Source: Haladaptatus cibarius D43 (GTDB lineage Archaea; Halobacteriota; Halobacteria; Halobacteriales; Haladaptataceae). Taken from it: DNA of 64,000 bases. The DNA lies in NCBI RefSeq assembly GCF_000710615.1, contig NZ_JDTH01000002.1, positions 488,082 through 552,081 on the forward strand, read 5' to 3'. The notes beneath the pieces are model-generated. The model worked only from the letters and a program-made list of their open reading frames with translations, did no database searches and had not been told where the DNA came from. The position numbers and the translations under genes are program-made. Below, in pieces: positions 1-8,147 of this stretch (position 1 is its first letter; each line of letters starts with the position of its first letter).

Positions 1-189
1 TTCGAGAAGTTAGATGGATGGGCTGGTGGTGAACCGCTCCCCGACGACCCAACAGAGACGTTCCCCGGGCCAGATGGTCGAGAGACTATCGAGGAAGCGA
101 GTGCGAAAGGCCGTATCTCACGAGCAGTGCAGGCGTCTTTCGGTGCTTTCGGGACCGTGTATGACCCATCCGACGGAAGGGTTGACTAA
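1..189 (+). CDS. C-terminal end of an unidentified protein (partial, runs in from the left)
   Basis: Frame 1 is open from the first base to a TAA at 187-189 and gives 62 residues. The composition is acidic and Gly/Pro/Asp-rich (for example GGEPLPDDPTETFPGPDG), as expected for a haloarchaeal coding tail, and it fits better than the other frame that is open here. No domain is recognisable. It points rightward, against the leftward ATPase cluster next to it, so it belongs to another transcription unit, either of the provirus or of the host. The function is unknown, and the start lies outside the window. Confidence 0.5.
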   Translation, partial: FEKLDGWAGGEPLPDDPTETFPGPDGRETIEEASAKGRISRAVQASFGAFGTVYDPSDGRVD

Positions 190-262
190 CAGTAGGTAGT
201 AGCACGGCTTCTACATTCAATCGCTCTTCTAATTCCCGATTGGCGTCACTGTATATTGCCTG

Positions 263-484
263 TTACTCATGTACTTCGCTATCATCACGTCTTCCTTCGC
301 GGAACTGCTTGAAGAGATTCCACCGTTTTAGGTCGATTTCGATTTTCCAGTCATTTTGCGCTAGTCGGTACAAGGCTCTTCCCACCCAGAAGATTGGCCA
401 TGCCCAAAAGAACACGAGGACAAGAAGAGGACCCCACGCTTTTACTGGAGGTAACATACTCTCAACGAAGATATTGGGGAACAT
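263..484 (-). CDS. small single-pass membrane protein, last gene of the leftward provirus cluster
   Basis: A 73-residue reading from ATG 484 has one clear hydrophobic segment (about residues 11-32, with LLVLVFFWAWPIF) followed by a basic and then mixed-charge tail (RLAQNDWKIEIDLKRW...REGRRDD), which suggests a short N-terminus and a cytosolic or inner-face tail. It lies about 100 bp downstream of the packaging-ATPase gene on the same strand. Small membrane proteins are common in internal-membrane viruses such as the SH1 group, but I do not recognise a specific homologue. The start is uncertain: no good Shine-Dalgarno site is visible, and an internal ATG near 457 is possible. Confidence 0.45.
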   Translation of the reverse strand: MFPNIFVESMLPPVKAWGPLLVLVFFWAWPIFWVGRALYRLAQNDWKIEIDLKRWNLFKQFREGRRDDSEVHE

Positions 485-583
485 TACTTTTGTTGCTGTA
501 CTATTCAATATAGGTCACAAGTCGGTCGGTGGTAGCAGACCAAATTCTGCAAAAAGTAACGCTACCACGTCGATAAAAAAGAA

Positions 584-1306
584 TCAGACAGGCAAGGCTT
601 CGTCTACAATTCCATCGTCCGACGCATGATGTGGTCGAACCCGGGTGAGAGTGTTAGTATCGACCTCGGCAAATTCACCGGAGTCTTTGTTCTCAACGAC
701 ACAGCGCCGCTTGCCGAGGTCTTCCAGCGTTTCGGCGTCGAAGCTCGTCATTTTCTGCAACTTCTTGATGTCGTTCTCCTCGATGATCTGGAAGTAAACG
801 CGCTTCTCCGCCTGCGAGATACACGTCTTGTGGAGCAACTGTGGACGCTGGCTGATGTGCAGACACTCGACGTGGTGCTTTCTGCCGCCGGTAATCATTC
901 GCTCGACCCGTTCGTCCGGATCTCCGCCGTTCGGAACGACGTTATGGGATTCGTCACACGAGACGAAGCACGAGCGTCCGAGTTCCTTGCCGAGTGCCAT
1001 TGCCGCCGCCGCACACTGCCCGTACAGTTCGCGGTATTCGGCCTTGGTCAGCCCTTCGGGAACGACGCGCACCGCACCGACACGATGGACAATTCGCAGG
1101 AGGTTGATGCCGCGGTCGAACCGCTCTTTCGTGACGTAGAGCGTCTTGTAGAGTGGGTCGTGGTCAGCATCAGACAGCCCTGATTCTTCGTCTTCCAAAT
1201 CGAAGTGAATGGCGTGGTCGAAGTTCGGAACGACGGCTTCGAGCAGTTGACCAGTGTACCAACTCTTTCCCGTCCCTGACCGGCCTAAGACGACGACGCG
1301 TGCCAT
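584..1306 (-). CDS. virus-type genome-packaging ATPase (FtsK/HerA superfamily, A32-like)
   Basis: This 240-residue P-loop ATPase is expected to drive DNA into preformed internal-membrane capsids. A Walker A motif sits at residues 8-15 (GRSGTGKS), almost at the N-terminus. A Walker B motif lies near 114-119 (FVSCDE), followed by a candidate sensor region around SQRPQLLH. This compact layout is typical of packaging ATPases of tailless icosahedral viruses with an internal membrane (PRD1, STIV and SH1 types) and lacks the large extra domains of cellular HerA. Its stop lies leftmost in the chain of overlapping leftward genes, and the next gene upstream abuts it exactly at 1307. With the capsid-gene block at 3.6-12.5 kb it identifies the region as sphaerolipovirus-like. 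Confidence 0.85.
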   Translation of the reverse strand: MARVVVLGRSGTGKSWYTGQLLEAVVPNFDHAIHFDLEDEESGLSDADHDPLYKTLYVTKERFDRGINLLRIVHRVGAVRVVPEGLTKAEYRELYGQCAAAAMALGKELGRSCFVSCDESHNVVPNGGDPDERVERMITGGRKHHVECLHISQRPQLLHKTCISQAEKRVYFQIIEENDIKKLQKMTSFDAETLEDLGKRRCVVENKDSGEFAEVDTNTLTRVRPHHASDDGIVDEALPV

Positions 1307-1759
1307 CTACGCCTCCCTGTCCGACTGGTCGCTATCTTCGGTGTCACCTGCGTCTTCGTCCTCGATGTCGAGTTCCGTCCAGACCGACTGCTGTTTAGTC
1401 TGGACGAATTGCTGATACTGCTCATCAGAGAGGGCTTCGCGCAGCACGCGGTCGCGGCGCTCAGCCTCTTCGTTGAAGGCTTCGATGAGGCCCGCACCAC
1501 CGTCCGAGAGACAGCCTGCAATCAACTCGCTAGCCGTCTCTGGCGTCATGCGTTCCATTCCCATCGGAATCTCTTGTGAGACAGCGAGCGCCTGGGTGTC
1601 AAGCCGCTGGACGTTGAACACGTCGGCAATGATTTCGGCCATCGAGAAGCGAGCGTCCTCGTCAGTCTGGCGGAGTAGTCCGGCGAATTTCTTCGGATTC
1701 CGCGCGAGCGACGCCAATTTTCGAACGCCAACTTGCTGGCCGAACAGTTCGATTTGCAT
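1307..1759 (-). CDS. conserved provirus protein next to the packaging ATPase, function unknown
   Basis: 150 residues, mixed alpha-helical character, with an acidic tail (DIEDEDAGDTEDSDQSD). There is no transmembrane segment, Cys cluster or recognised motif. Residues 1-30 (QIELFGQQVGVRKLASLARNP) resemble a basic, possibly nucleic-acid-contacting N-terminus. The gene ends at the base before the ATPase start and its start overlaps the stop of the upstream gene (TAATG), so the genes are probably translationally coupled. Position suggests a packaging or assembly accessory protein; that is inference only. Confidence 0.7.
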   Translation of the reverse strand: MQIELFGQQVGVRKLASLARNPKKFAGLLRQTDEDARFSMAEIIADVFNVQRLDTQALAVSQEIPMGMERMTPETASELIAGCLSDGGAGLIEAFNEEAERRDRVLREALSDEQYQQFVQTKQQSVWTELDIEDEDAGDTEDSDQSDREA

Positions 1760-2436
1760 TAGGCGTCACCTCCGGTGCCGAGCAGACCACTAATCGCACT
1801 CGTGAGTTTCTTCACCTGTTCGTCTCCATCCGGACGCATCCATGTCGCAAACGCGGTCGAGATGGCCACCGTCCCGAGTAAGGCCCATGCTGGGTCAACA
1901 TCCTCACCGGGCGTGAAAATGTACTCGTCGGCGAAGCGAGAGGCACACGCGCCCAAGCGGAACGCCGCGAAGGTTTCGGCAAACTCCTTCTCTAGCTTCT
2001 CTTTCTCGTCGCCGTCTTCAAGACCAACCACCAGCATCCGGGCATAGCCCTCGTTGACGGCGGTTTCGATACCTTCGGCCTTGTCTCCATCCACAGACAG
2101 TGGGCCATCGCTCTCGCTCGCTGGAGAGGACGTGGTCGAGTCAGACGACTCGGATTCGGTGTCCGCGTTGTCGGCCTCGTCGCGGTCGTCACCAGCAAAG
2201 CCGAAGTCACCGTCGCCAACTTCGACTTCTTCAATGGTCGGGTCGTCACTGTCGGTCTGTTCGCCGTCAGCGTCCGGCTCCCCGGTGTCCACGTCGGTCA
2301 CATCGGGGGCCGACTCCTCGGCCTCCGCGGACTCATCGAGGCTGGTGTCGCCGTCGATGGCGGGTTCGCCGGGCGTAGGACTGTCGCGGCGGGCGTCGTC
2401 CGCCGGAATGGTTTCGGCGGGAGTTGCGTCCGTCAT
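1759..2436 (-). CDS. acidic provirus protein with a C-terminal membrane segment
   Basis: 225 residues. Residues 1 to about 115 form a highly acidic, Asp/Glu/Ser/Thr-rich, probably disordered region. The last 105 residues are ordered and contain a hydrophobic stretch (AWALLGTVAISTAFATW) followed by a short tail with Lys and Gly. It overlaps the genes on both sides by a few bases. The layout (disordered acidic arm plus membrane anchor) would suit a virion membrane or assembly protein. No family is recognised. Confidence 0.7.
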   Translation of the reverse strand: MTDATPAETIPADDARRDSPTPGEPAIDGDTSLDESAEAEESAPDVTDVDTGEPDADGEQTDSDDPTIEEVEVGDGDFGFAGDDRDEADNADTESESSDSTTSSPASESDGPLSVDGDKAEGIETAVNEGYARMLVVGLEDGDEKEKLEKEFAETFAAFRLGACASRFADEYIFTPGEDVDPAWALLGTVAISTAFATWMRPDGDEQVKKLTSAISGLLGTGGDA

Positions 2437-2879
2437 TCGCGTGCTCCCTTGATTGCGCCTTCGCCTTCGAGAATGCGGGCGACTGCCTCATCCTGTTCTT
2501 GCGGACTGCCCTGCGGGATGGTTTCGGCGGGTGTCTGGTTCGTCGGTTCGACCGCGACCTCAGCCGTCATGTCCTGCACTTTGTCGAACTCCTCTTGCGC
2601 GCGGCCAGAGGGAGCAGTCGAGTCCGTGGAAGCAGGTGCCGTTTCATCGCTGGCAGTGGCGGTGGCGGTCGAGCGACGGCGCTGAACGAGCATCGCCACG
2701 ACGACCAGCACGACGAGTGCAATCCCGACGTGGGTTTTCGAGAGCGACAGCGACGGTGCTGACCCGGACTCCGGGTCGTCCACGTCGGTTGTTGGTTCCG
2801 GTGCGCTGGTTCCGTCTTGTTTCAATTCCTGTGCCGTGTCCGAGAAGTCTTCGAGGTCGTCAGCGTCCGAGTTAGGCAT
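2433..2879 (-). CDS. small acidic single-pass membrane protein of the provirus
   Basis: 148 residues from ATG 2879, which overlaps the stop of the upstream zinc-ribbon gene. A longer in-frame reading exists but runs through that gene. The N-terminal 45 residues are acidic, followed by a transmembrane segment (HVGIALVVLVVVAMLV) and a basic stop-transfer patch QRRRS, then a Thr/Ser/Ala-rich linker and an acidic C-terminus. The orientation predicted from the basic patch is N-out, C-in. It is part of the tightly overlapping leftward cluster ending with the packaging ATPase. Function unknown. Confidence 0.7.
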   Translation of the reverse strand: MPNSDADDLEDFSDTAQELKQDGTSAPEPTTDVDDPESGSAPSLSLSKTHVGIALVVLVVVAMLVQRRRSTATATASDETAPASTDSTAPSGRAQEEFDKVQDMTAEVAVEPTNQTPAETIPQGSPQEQDEAVARILEGEGAIKGARE

Positions 2880-3423
2880 GGGTTTCCTCCGGTGGTCGCT
2901 GGTCGGCTGTCCAACGGAAGATAGCATCACACTGCCTGCACTCGGCAGGATAGCCGGTATTCTGCGCGCCACAATGGTCGCAGTTGAATCGGTTCTCCAG
3001 TTCCTTCGCGTCTGGTTCCGGCTCGTCAGCTTCGATAGCGGCTTGGTAGTCGGCGTCGGTGGCTGCCGTTTCAAAGTCGTCCGGATCGTCGTGGTCGAAC
3101 CGGGCCTGAATCTCGGCCAGTCGCTCGGCCTCGTCGTCTTCGTCGGCCTCGAACTTGCTGAGTAGTATCAAGGTCGGATCGTCCGGGTTGGCGTCGGTCG
3201 GCAGAACGTGGGGTAACGGGTGTTCCTCGAAGTACTCTTTAGAACTCATCGGATTCCACGTCTCACAGCCGAGACAGTAGCGGCGATACCTGTTTCCGGG
3301 CTTCATGCCCGTTGCGATACGTTGGTCGAGGACGGCGACGACGGCGTGGTCGTCGCAGTAGCGGCACGCTTCGATGTCGTGCCCGTCCTCAGAGAGTCGG
3401 GATAGTGTGTCGAGAGAGTTCAT
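2872..3423 (-). CDS. zinc-ribbon protein heading the leftward provirus operon
   Basis: 183 residues with two Cys/His groups. The N-terminal group is CRYCDDH with YCLGC, and the C-terminal group is CDHCG with CRQC. They are separated by a very acidic middle (about residues 85-145). Paired CxxC knuckles indicate two zinc-binding modules, probably for nucleic-acid or protein contact. It is the first gene of the leftward unit and diverges from the capsid operon across a repeat-rich spacer (3424-3633), which makes a regulator of one or both units plausible but unproven. Confidence 0.75.
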   Translation of the reverse strand: MNSLDTLSRLSEDGHDIEACRYCDDHAVVAVLDQRIATGMKPGNRYRRYCLGCETWNPMSSKEYFEEHPLPHVLPTDANPDDPTLILLSKFEADEDDEAERLAEIQARFDHDDPDDFETAATDADYQAAIEADEPEPDAKELENRFNCDHCGAQNTGYPAECRQCDAIFRWTADQRPPEETHA

Positions 3424-3537
3424 AGTCTAGCCAGTTTATAGAGTGAATCAATCAGTCGGAGTCGCGGAACGCCAGTCGTTCCGTGCTCATCTTCGAGTAG
3501 GGTGCGATTCCTGATAACTCTGCGGAGGGGTCGGATA

Positions 3538-3595
3538 CTAATTCACTAATTTGGCCACCAATTCTTCCGCCAATTCACTAATTCACCAATTAATT
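3538..3595. promoter_or_regulatory. iterated YAATT repeats in the divergent provirus promoter region
   Basis: AATTCACTAATT occurs at 3540-3551 and again at 3572-3583, exactly 32 bp apart (about three helical turns). Around and between them are further CAATT or TAATT boxes at 3539, 3547, 3559, 3571, 3579, 3587 and 3591, so most spacings are 8 or 12 bp. The block lies between the leftward zinc-ribbon/ATPase operon and the rightward capsid operon, directly upstream of the latter. The regular spacing is what an array of operators or a curved-DNA promoter would show. The binding protein is unknown. Confidence 0.6.
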
Positions 3596-3633
3596 AGACC
3601 GAATTTATGTCTCACACTCGTAGCGAGAAGTGC

Positions 3634-3930
3634 ATGGCTCAACTAGCAGTGTTTGACGATATTTCAGCTCTTGTCGATGGCGACTTTCTCATCGCTATCG
3701 CAACGATCCTTCTCGGCGCACTCGTGATGGAACGCGCCACAGGCGTCCTGCGTACCCGCCTGTACGACATCGAAACGCGGGGTGGGGATGCACTCTACTC
3801 CGTCATCACCGCGGTACTTATCGTGTTGATTCCGACGCCAGAGCAGTATCGCGTCCACAAAATGAACGTCGCCCTCGGCTGTCTCCTCGGCGGCGGGCGT
3901 GTTGCAGTCGCGGAGTTCGGAGGTATCTAA
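3634..3930 (+). CDS. small virion membrane protein, VP12-like, first gene of the capsid operon
   Basis: 98 residues from ATG 3634. An in-frame ATG at 3607 would add nine residues. The shorter start is preferred because a TATA-like TTTATG lies about 28 bp upstream, as for a leaderless transcript, and because about 98 residues is the size I recall for SH1 VP12. Two hydrophobic segments are visible (FLIAIATILLGALVM and ALYSVITAVLIVLI), separated by a charged loop. The gene immediately precedes the two major capsid genes, as in SH1-type viruses, where VP12 is an internal-membrane protein. The assignment rests on position and topology. Confidence 0.65.
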   Translation: MAQLAVFDDISALVDGDFLIAIATILLGALVMERATGVLRTRLYDIETRGGDALYSVITAVLIVLIPTPEQYRVHKMNVALGCLLGGGRVAVAEFGGI

Positions 3931-4479
3931 ATGACGGTCAGAATTGGCAACAACGAAGAAGGCGAAATCAGCATCGACCAAGATAAGAAGTTCGTCACCG
4001 CCCAGAACGTCACCGCCGCCTCGCCGGACACTCCGGCTTACGTCATCGAAGGCGTCGATAACAAGGTCATTACCATCCTCGCCGGGACAGTCGTCGCGCC
4101 CGAGTTGCGTGATTCCAATGGGGAAAAACTGGATAAAGACACACGCGTCATCATCCAGAAAGCCGACAAGCGCGGCAATCGCCTCGGCGGGTTCATCGTG
4201 TTCAACGGCACGCTGGCCAACTTCGACTACGACCAGATGCGCCTCGACCCCGACCTGATGCGCCACACCAAGCAAACGGTCGTGCTCAAGGAAAAACAGC
4301 AACTCCACGTCTACGTCGAAATTCCGGAGGGCGCGAATGGCCTCGACGAACAGATGTCGCGGCTCACCATCGGGGACGAAACCAGCGACTTCGGCGAACC
4401 CGTCGAAATCGTCAACTGGGACAGCCTCGGCGCGCCCGAACAGCAGGCTGTGAACGCAATGACGCAGGGGGCGAACTAA
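3931..4479 (+). CDS. major capsid protein, VP7-like (small single-beta-barrel MCP)
   Basis: 182 residues, close to the roughly 185 of SH1 VP7. No transmembrane segment or signal peptide; beta-rich alternating sequence with many Val, Thr and Asp. Its start directly follows the stop of the membrane-protein gene, with a GGAGGT site just upstream. In SH1-group viruses VP7 and VP4 are vertical single beta-barrels that together form the capsomers of the icosahedral shell. Adjacency, order (VP12-VP7-VP4) and sizes all agree. I cannot run an alignment, so the identification combines size, order and general character. Confidence 0.75.
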   Translation: MTVRIGNNEEGEISIDQDKKFVTAQNVTAASPDTPAYVIEGVDNKVITILAGTVVAPELRDSNGEKLDKDTRVIIQKADKRGNRLGGFIVFNGTLANFDYDQMRLDPDLMRHTKQTVVLKEKQQLHVYVEIPEGANGLDEQMSRLTIGDETSDFGEPVEIVNWDSLGAPEQQAVNAMTQGAN

Positions 4480-4480
4480 G

Positions 4481-5176
4481 ATGCCCGCCAGCGCCATTGA
4501 ACGCTCGTCACTAACCCACAACGGCTCGACGTTCGGCGAAAGTCACGTCGAACGCAGTCAAAACACGGCGGAGAAGATGTCTACCATCTGTACGTGGGAA
4601 CATCCCCGCAAATTCGAAGGGGCCGAAATGGTTGGCAAGCGCGACGCCACCCGGTTCGTCCCCCGCACTCGCCAGCAACTCACCGGAACGGCGGCAGACG
4701 ACACCGAAGTCGTACTGGCGTCGGACATCATGCCGATTGCAGGCGAACACAAGCTCGATGAGCAGGACTATCGCGTCGTCGTTGCCGTAAACGCGACGAC
4801 CGAGGAAGAAATCGACATCGTGGACGTGGACTACGGGGCCAACTCAGTCGTCTTGGCCGACGACCCGGCGGATGGGGACGACGTGTACCTCTATCCTATC
4901 ATCTCGGAGGGGAGCGTCCAGTACCGAGCACGGAATAACATGGGCTTCGTTGAAGGCGCAGTCTACAAGTGGCCGGTGCCGCTCTATCGCTTCCACGACT
5001 TCCCGCAACTGGCGCGCGGAACCGAAATCAATCTGAATGGCAGCGTCGAGTTCGAGGAACACGACGAATTGGAGTTCCGCATCAACTCGCCCCACCAACT
5101 CTGGTGGGAAGATGAGTACTTCCCCGGCGGCCAGTTCATCTCGTCGGTCGAACAGAAAATCGAACTCACGCTCTAA
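4481..5176 (+). CDS. major capsid protein, VP4-like (large single-beta-barrel MCP)
   Basis: 231 residues, against about 232 recalled for SH1 VP4. Soluble and beta-rich, with a 40-residue N-terminal arm and a C-terminal segment rich in aromatics (HQLWWEDEYFPGGQF). It starts one base after the VP7-like stop, so the two capsid proteins are made from one message, as expected if they co-assemble into capsomers. A perfect hairpin follows the stop and could stabilise the capsid messages. Confidence 0.77.
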   Translation: MPASAIERSSLTHNGSTFGESHVERSQNTAEKMSTICTWEHPRKFEGAEMVGKRDATRFVPRTRQQLTGTAADDTEVVLASDIMPIAGEHKLDEQDYRVVVAVNATTEEEIDIVDVDYGANSVVLADDPADGDDVYLYPIISEGSVQYRARNNMGFVEGAVYKWPVPLYRFHDFPQLARGTEINLNGSVEFEEHDELEFRINSPHQLWWEDEYFPGGQFISSVEQKIELTL

Positions 5177-5181
5177 CGCCG

Positions 5182-5203
5182 TGAGACGGCACTGACCGTC
5201 TCA
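5182..5203 (+). terminator. hairpin after the two major capsid genes (possible attenuator or mRNA processing site)
   Basis: TGAGACGG at 5182-5189 and CCGTCTCA at 5196-5203 form a perfect 8-bp stem with a six-base loop, six bases after the VP4-like stop. No T-run follows directly, and genes continue on the same strand after 43 bp. Partial termination or 3'-end protection that raises capsid expression over downstream genes is more likely than complete termination. Confidence 0.5.
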
Positions 5204-5218
5204 GACTACGATTCTATT

Positions 5219-5452
5219 ATGACACAACTTGATTCGACAGAGAAACCAACGCGCACCGAGGCACTGATTCACAGTCATCCTGAGTATCAGAAACTCGTGA
5301 GCGCACAGCCGCAGACGGCGAGTGCGACGACCGCGACGACCACCACGACGGGGCGGCCAACGCTCGCCATCGAAAAGACCGACCTCGATTTCCTCGTGAA
5401 CGTCGCTCAACTGCTCGTGCTGGTGCTCATCCTCGTGAGGGTCGGCCAATGA
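5219..5452 (+). CDS. small tail-anchored virion protein, VP13-like by position
   Basis: 77 residues: a polar N-terminus, a Thr/Ala-rich stretch (residues 32-45, near-continuous Thr), and a C-terminal transmembrane segment (LVNVAQLLVLVLILVRV). Tail-anchored proteins of this kind sit in the internal membrane of SH1-type virions. The gene lies between the VP4-like and VP2-like genes, the position of VP13 in SH1 as I recall it. The VP2-like start overlaps its stop by four bases. Confidence 0.65.
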   Translation: MTQLDSTEKPTRTEALIHSHPEYQKLVSAQPQTASATTATTTTTGRPTLAIEKTDLDFLVNVAQLLVLVLILVRVGQ

Positions 5453-7695
5453 GGATGGGGCCACGCTTGCGCAACAGCGGGGGCGGCGGTTCCGGTGGCT
5501 CAAGCAACACGCAAGAAGAGGAAAAGGAGGAAGAGAAGGAAAAGGACACCTCAGACTCCTCATCCTCGTCGTCTTCGTCCTCGTCCTCGCCGCCGACGCT
5601 TGGCGGCGTGCGCGGGCCGCGGATTCGAGACGGGGACGTTGGCTCACCGACCGAGACGAGCGAAACGAGCGTCGAGGAGGAGTTCGAAGACCTTGAGGAA
5701 GCGTATGACCGCCAAAAGGCGGAGGAGAACCGCAGTAGTGCGGGCTACGGCAGTGGGAACCGCTCGAAAATCATTGCCGATACCGACGCCGAAAAGGAGA
5801 AAAATACCGAAACACACACCGACTCGGACGAGGAGACGGAAAGCGACCAGACCAACAAGAGCAGCAGCGGCTTTCTGGGCGGCATCGACCATGCGCTGAA
5901 CAACCCCGGCGAGACGGTCGATAACGCATGGCGCGATACCCAGAAGACGTGGGACGACGTGGACGAAGGCACCAAAGATGTCGTTGACGGGACGCTCGAC
6001 AACGACGTGTTCTCGGTGCAGGATACGATTCGGGGCAGTGCCGAACTCGCACTCGGCTACGATTCGAAAGAGCAGTTCGCCCAGGACTCCACGAAACTCG
6101 CCGGAACCATCAAAGACCTCACCCAAGGAAAAGTCGCCGAAGGCACCGCGCTCGATAATCCGCTCACCGCAGGTGTCGTCGATGTCGGCACGTTCCTTGG
6201 TGAATCGTTCATCGCCGAACCATCGAAGGCTATCGTAACCGGCCTGACCGGCCTCGACGTGGACGAGGGCACCGCCGAAGGCGAAGTCGGGGCGGGCGAC
6301 GTACTCGATGTTGCACTCACCGCAACGGGTGGCAAAGCCGTCAAAACGGGGGCGAAAGGCCTCCACCGCCTCTCGAAATCCGATGAAGCGGCCGCTGCGC
6401 TCTCGAAACTCGGCGTGAAGTCGAGTGACGACGGCGTGCGCGTTCTCGGTGGGCCGAACAAAGGCATCTCGATGGCGGACGACACCGCCGAAACCGCGAG
6501 CAAAGCAACGCGAACCACCACAAAGGCAAGTGACGACGTGTCCACGTCCACATCGAAACTGGCGACAGAGATTGAGAACTACAAAAACTCCATTCGCTAC
6601 GGCGACGAGGCCACCGAAACCGCCGTTAAAGGGAGCGACGAGGCCGCTGAAACAGTCGCCAAGGCCAGCGACGAAGGCGAATCGTTGCTCACTCGATTAA
6701 CCAAAACGCGCAAGCGAAAGGCGGCGACGGGCGCAACTGCGGCTGGTGCGACCGGCATCCTCGCCGGAACTGCCTATGACGCCACTGTGGGCTTCGCTCC
6801 CTCGGACTCGCCGAACACGATGTCGTCCGGCGACGGTGACGACACCAATTCCGATGGCAACGGAGACGGAAACGGAAACGGTGGTGACAGCGATTCCGGT
6901 GGGAACGGAGGCGGAGATGGCAACGACTCGGGAGCCGCCATGTGGGGCCAGTTTACCGATGTGGCCGCCCTCGACGGCGGCTGGCTCCTTGGCTATCAAC
7001 AACTCGTCACCGGGTCACGCCGCCGTTGGTTCCTCATCATGGCGCAGGACGAATCGACGATGTTGGTGCTCCAAGCCGGGGGCACTGCGGCGGACGCCCC
7101 AATGATGACCATCGAGGGGCAAGCCGTTCCGGAGTTCAACGCCATGCCGTCGTTCGAGACTGAAACCGACGCCCGGAACGCCCACACGAAATGGCTTCAA
7201 TCGCGTGAGTACGACGGCAACAACCCCGACAACGGGAACCAACCGGACGACTCGCAGTGGAGCGACTGGAAACAGGTCGGCCACGAGAATCCGTGGTTCA
7301 TCACCGGGCGGTCGCACGCCGACGGCGAACGGGTGCAATTCTACGCCGCCGCCGCGATTGAGGGCCTGTCCGTGTTCCTCGGCGCGTCCGGTGGTGTCGT
7401 CGAAACACCGTATCTGTTCACCTCCTACGACGAGTTGAAAGCGGCGCTCGATGCCTACTTCACGAAGGTGTCGAACGGCGAGATTCCCGACGACCGCATA
7501 CCGGACGGCTCGCAACCCAACCGCGAAGAAGTCCGCGAACGAGTGCGTGAATCCGCACAAACCTCCCAGTCCGTGACGAAATCGGTGAGCGAATCACTCA
7601 CCGGCAAGAACGTCGCGCTCGCCGCGGTCGGCGTGGCGGGCCTCGCGGTACTTGCTGGCGGGGGCGACGGCGCGACCGCCGGAGGTGGGGCCTAA
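5449..7695 (+). CDS. large VP2-like structural protein with low-complexity and membrane segments
   Basis: 748 residues, matching my recollection of the size of SH1 VP2. Order along the chain: a Gly/Ser-rich start; an acidic Glu/Lys stretch and a poly-Ser run (about residues 15-45); a charged, probably coiled region to about 150; Ala/Asp/Thr-rich helical repeats with recurring ASDEAAET-type units (to about 420); a hydrophobic segment around GATAAGATGILAGTAYD; an Asn/Gly/Asp linker (about 460-495); a compact, Trp-rich folded C-terminal part; and a final hydrophobic segment VALAAVGVAGLAVLAGGG. The repeats and membrane segments suit an elongated virion protein linking membrane and shell. Homology is inferred from length and order. 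Confidence 0.7.
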   Translation: MRMGPRLRNSGGGGSGGSSNTQEEEKEEEKEKDTSDSSSSSSSSSSSPPTLGGVRGPRIRDGDVGSPTETSETSVEEEFEDLEEAYDRQKAEENRSSAGYGSGNRSKIIADTDAEKEKNTETHTDSDEETESDQTNKSSSGFLGGIDHALNNPGETVDNAWRDTQKTWDDVDEGTKDVVDGTLDNDVFSVQDTIRGSAELALGYDSKEQFAQDSTKLAGTIKDLTQGKVAEGTALDNPLTAGVVDVGTFLGESFIAEPSKAIVTGLTGLDVDEGTAEGEVGAGDVLDVALTATGGKAVKTGAKGLHRLSKSDEAAAALSKLGVKSSDDGVRVLGGPNKGISMADDTAETASKATRTTTKASDDVSTSTSKLATEIENYKNSIRYGDEATETAVKGSDEAAETVAKASDEGESLLTRLTKTRKRKAATGATAAGATGILAGTAYDATVGFAPSDSPNTMSSGDGDDTNSDGNGDGNGNGGDSDSGGNGGGDGNDSGAAMWGQFTDVAALDGGWLLGYQQLVTGSRRRWFLIMAQDESTMLVLQAGGTAADAPMMTIEGQAVPEFNAMPSFETETDARNAHTKWLQSREYDGNNPDNGNQPDDSQWSDWKQVGHENPWFITGRSHADGERVQFYAAAAIEGLSVFLGASGGVVETPYLFTSYDELKAALDAYFTKVSNGEIPDDRIPDGSQPNREEVRERVRESAQTSQSVTKSVSESLTGKNVALAAVGVAGLAVLAGGGDGATAGGGA

Positions 7696-8147
7696 TGGGG
7701 AAGATGGGACTCGCGCTGAAACTGTCCGATAAACTCGGCACGTCAGTCCAGAAGTCGCTGCGCTACATCGACGACGTGGGGAACAAGACCGCACGCAAAT
7801 CACTCGATGAAGCCGCAAGCAAAGGTGATGACGCCCTGCAAATCGGCTGGAAACCCATCGCGGGTGTCGGCGCAGTCGGCGGCGGCGGACTGATTTGGCG
7901 ACAGCAGGCGGTCGAGAAAGCGAAGGCCATCGCCGAACAGGAACAGGCGGCCAGCGACTCTCTCGCCAGCATCGTGGATTCCGACCTGCCGCCGAGTTTG
8001 AAGCAGGAACTCGCTAAGCAGTACGTGCGGAAGTCGTCGGAGTCGAAGGCGAAATCGGGCGGGCTGCCGTTCGAGAACATTCAACAGACGGTGGTCGCAC
8101 TCGTCGTGCTGGCCCTCGTGCTGAAATACGTGTTGGGGGCCGAGTGA
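7695..8147 (+). CDS. tail-anchored virion protein, VP10-like by position
   Basis: 150 residues: a basic and charged helical N-terminal half, a glycine-rich segment (GVGAVGGGGLIW), a Lys/Glu/Gln/Ala helix, and a C-terminal transmembrane segment (TVVALVVLALVLKYVL). It overlaps the VP2-like stop by one base (TAATG) and its own stop overlaps the next start (GTGATG). An internal ATG at 7704 is an alternative start. SH1 encodes small proteins with a C-terminal anchor between VP2 and the spike genes. No enzymatic motif is seen. Confidence 0.65.
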   Translation: MGKMGLALKLSDKLGTSVQKSLRYIDDVGNKTARKSLDEAASKGDDALQIGWKPIAGVGAVGGGGLIWRQQAVEKAKAIAEQEQAASDSLASIVDSDLPPSLKQELAKQYVRKSSESKAKSGGLPFENIQQTVVALVVLALVLKYVLGAE

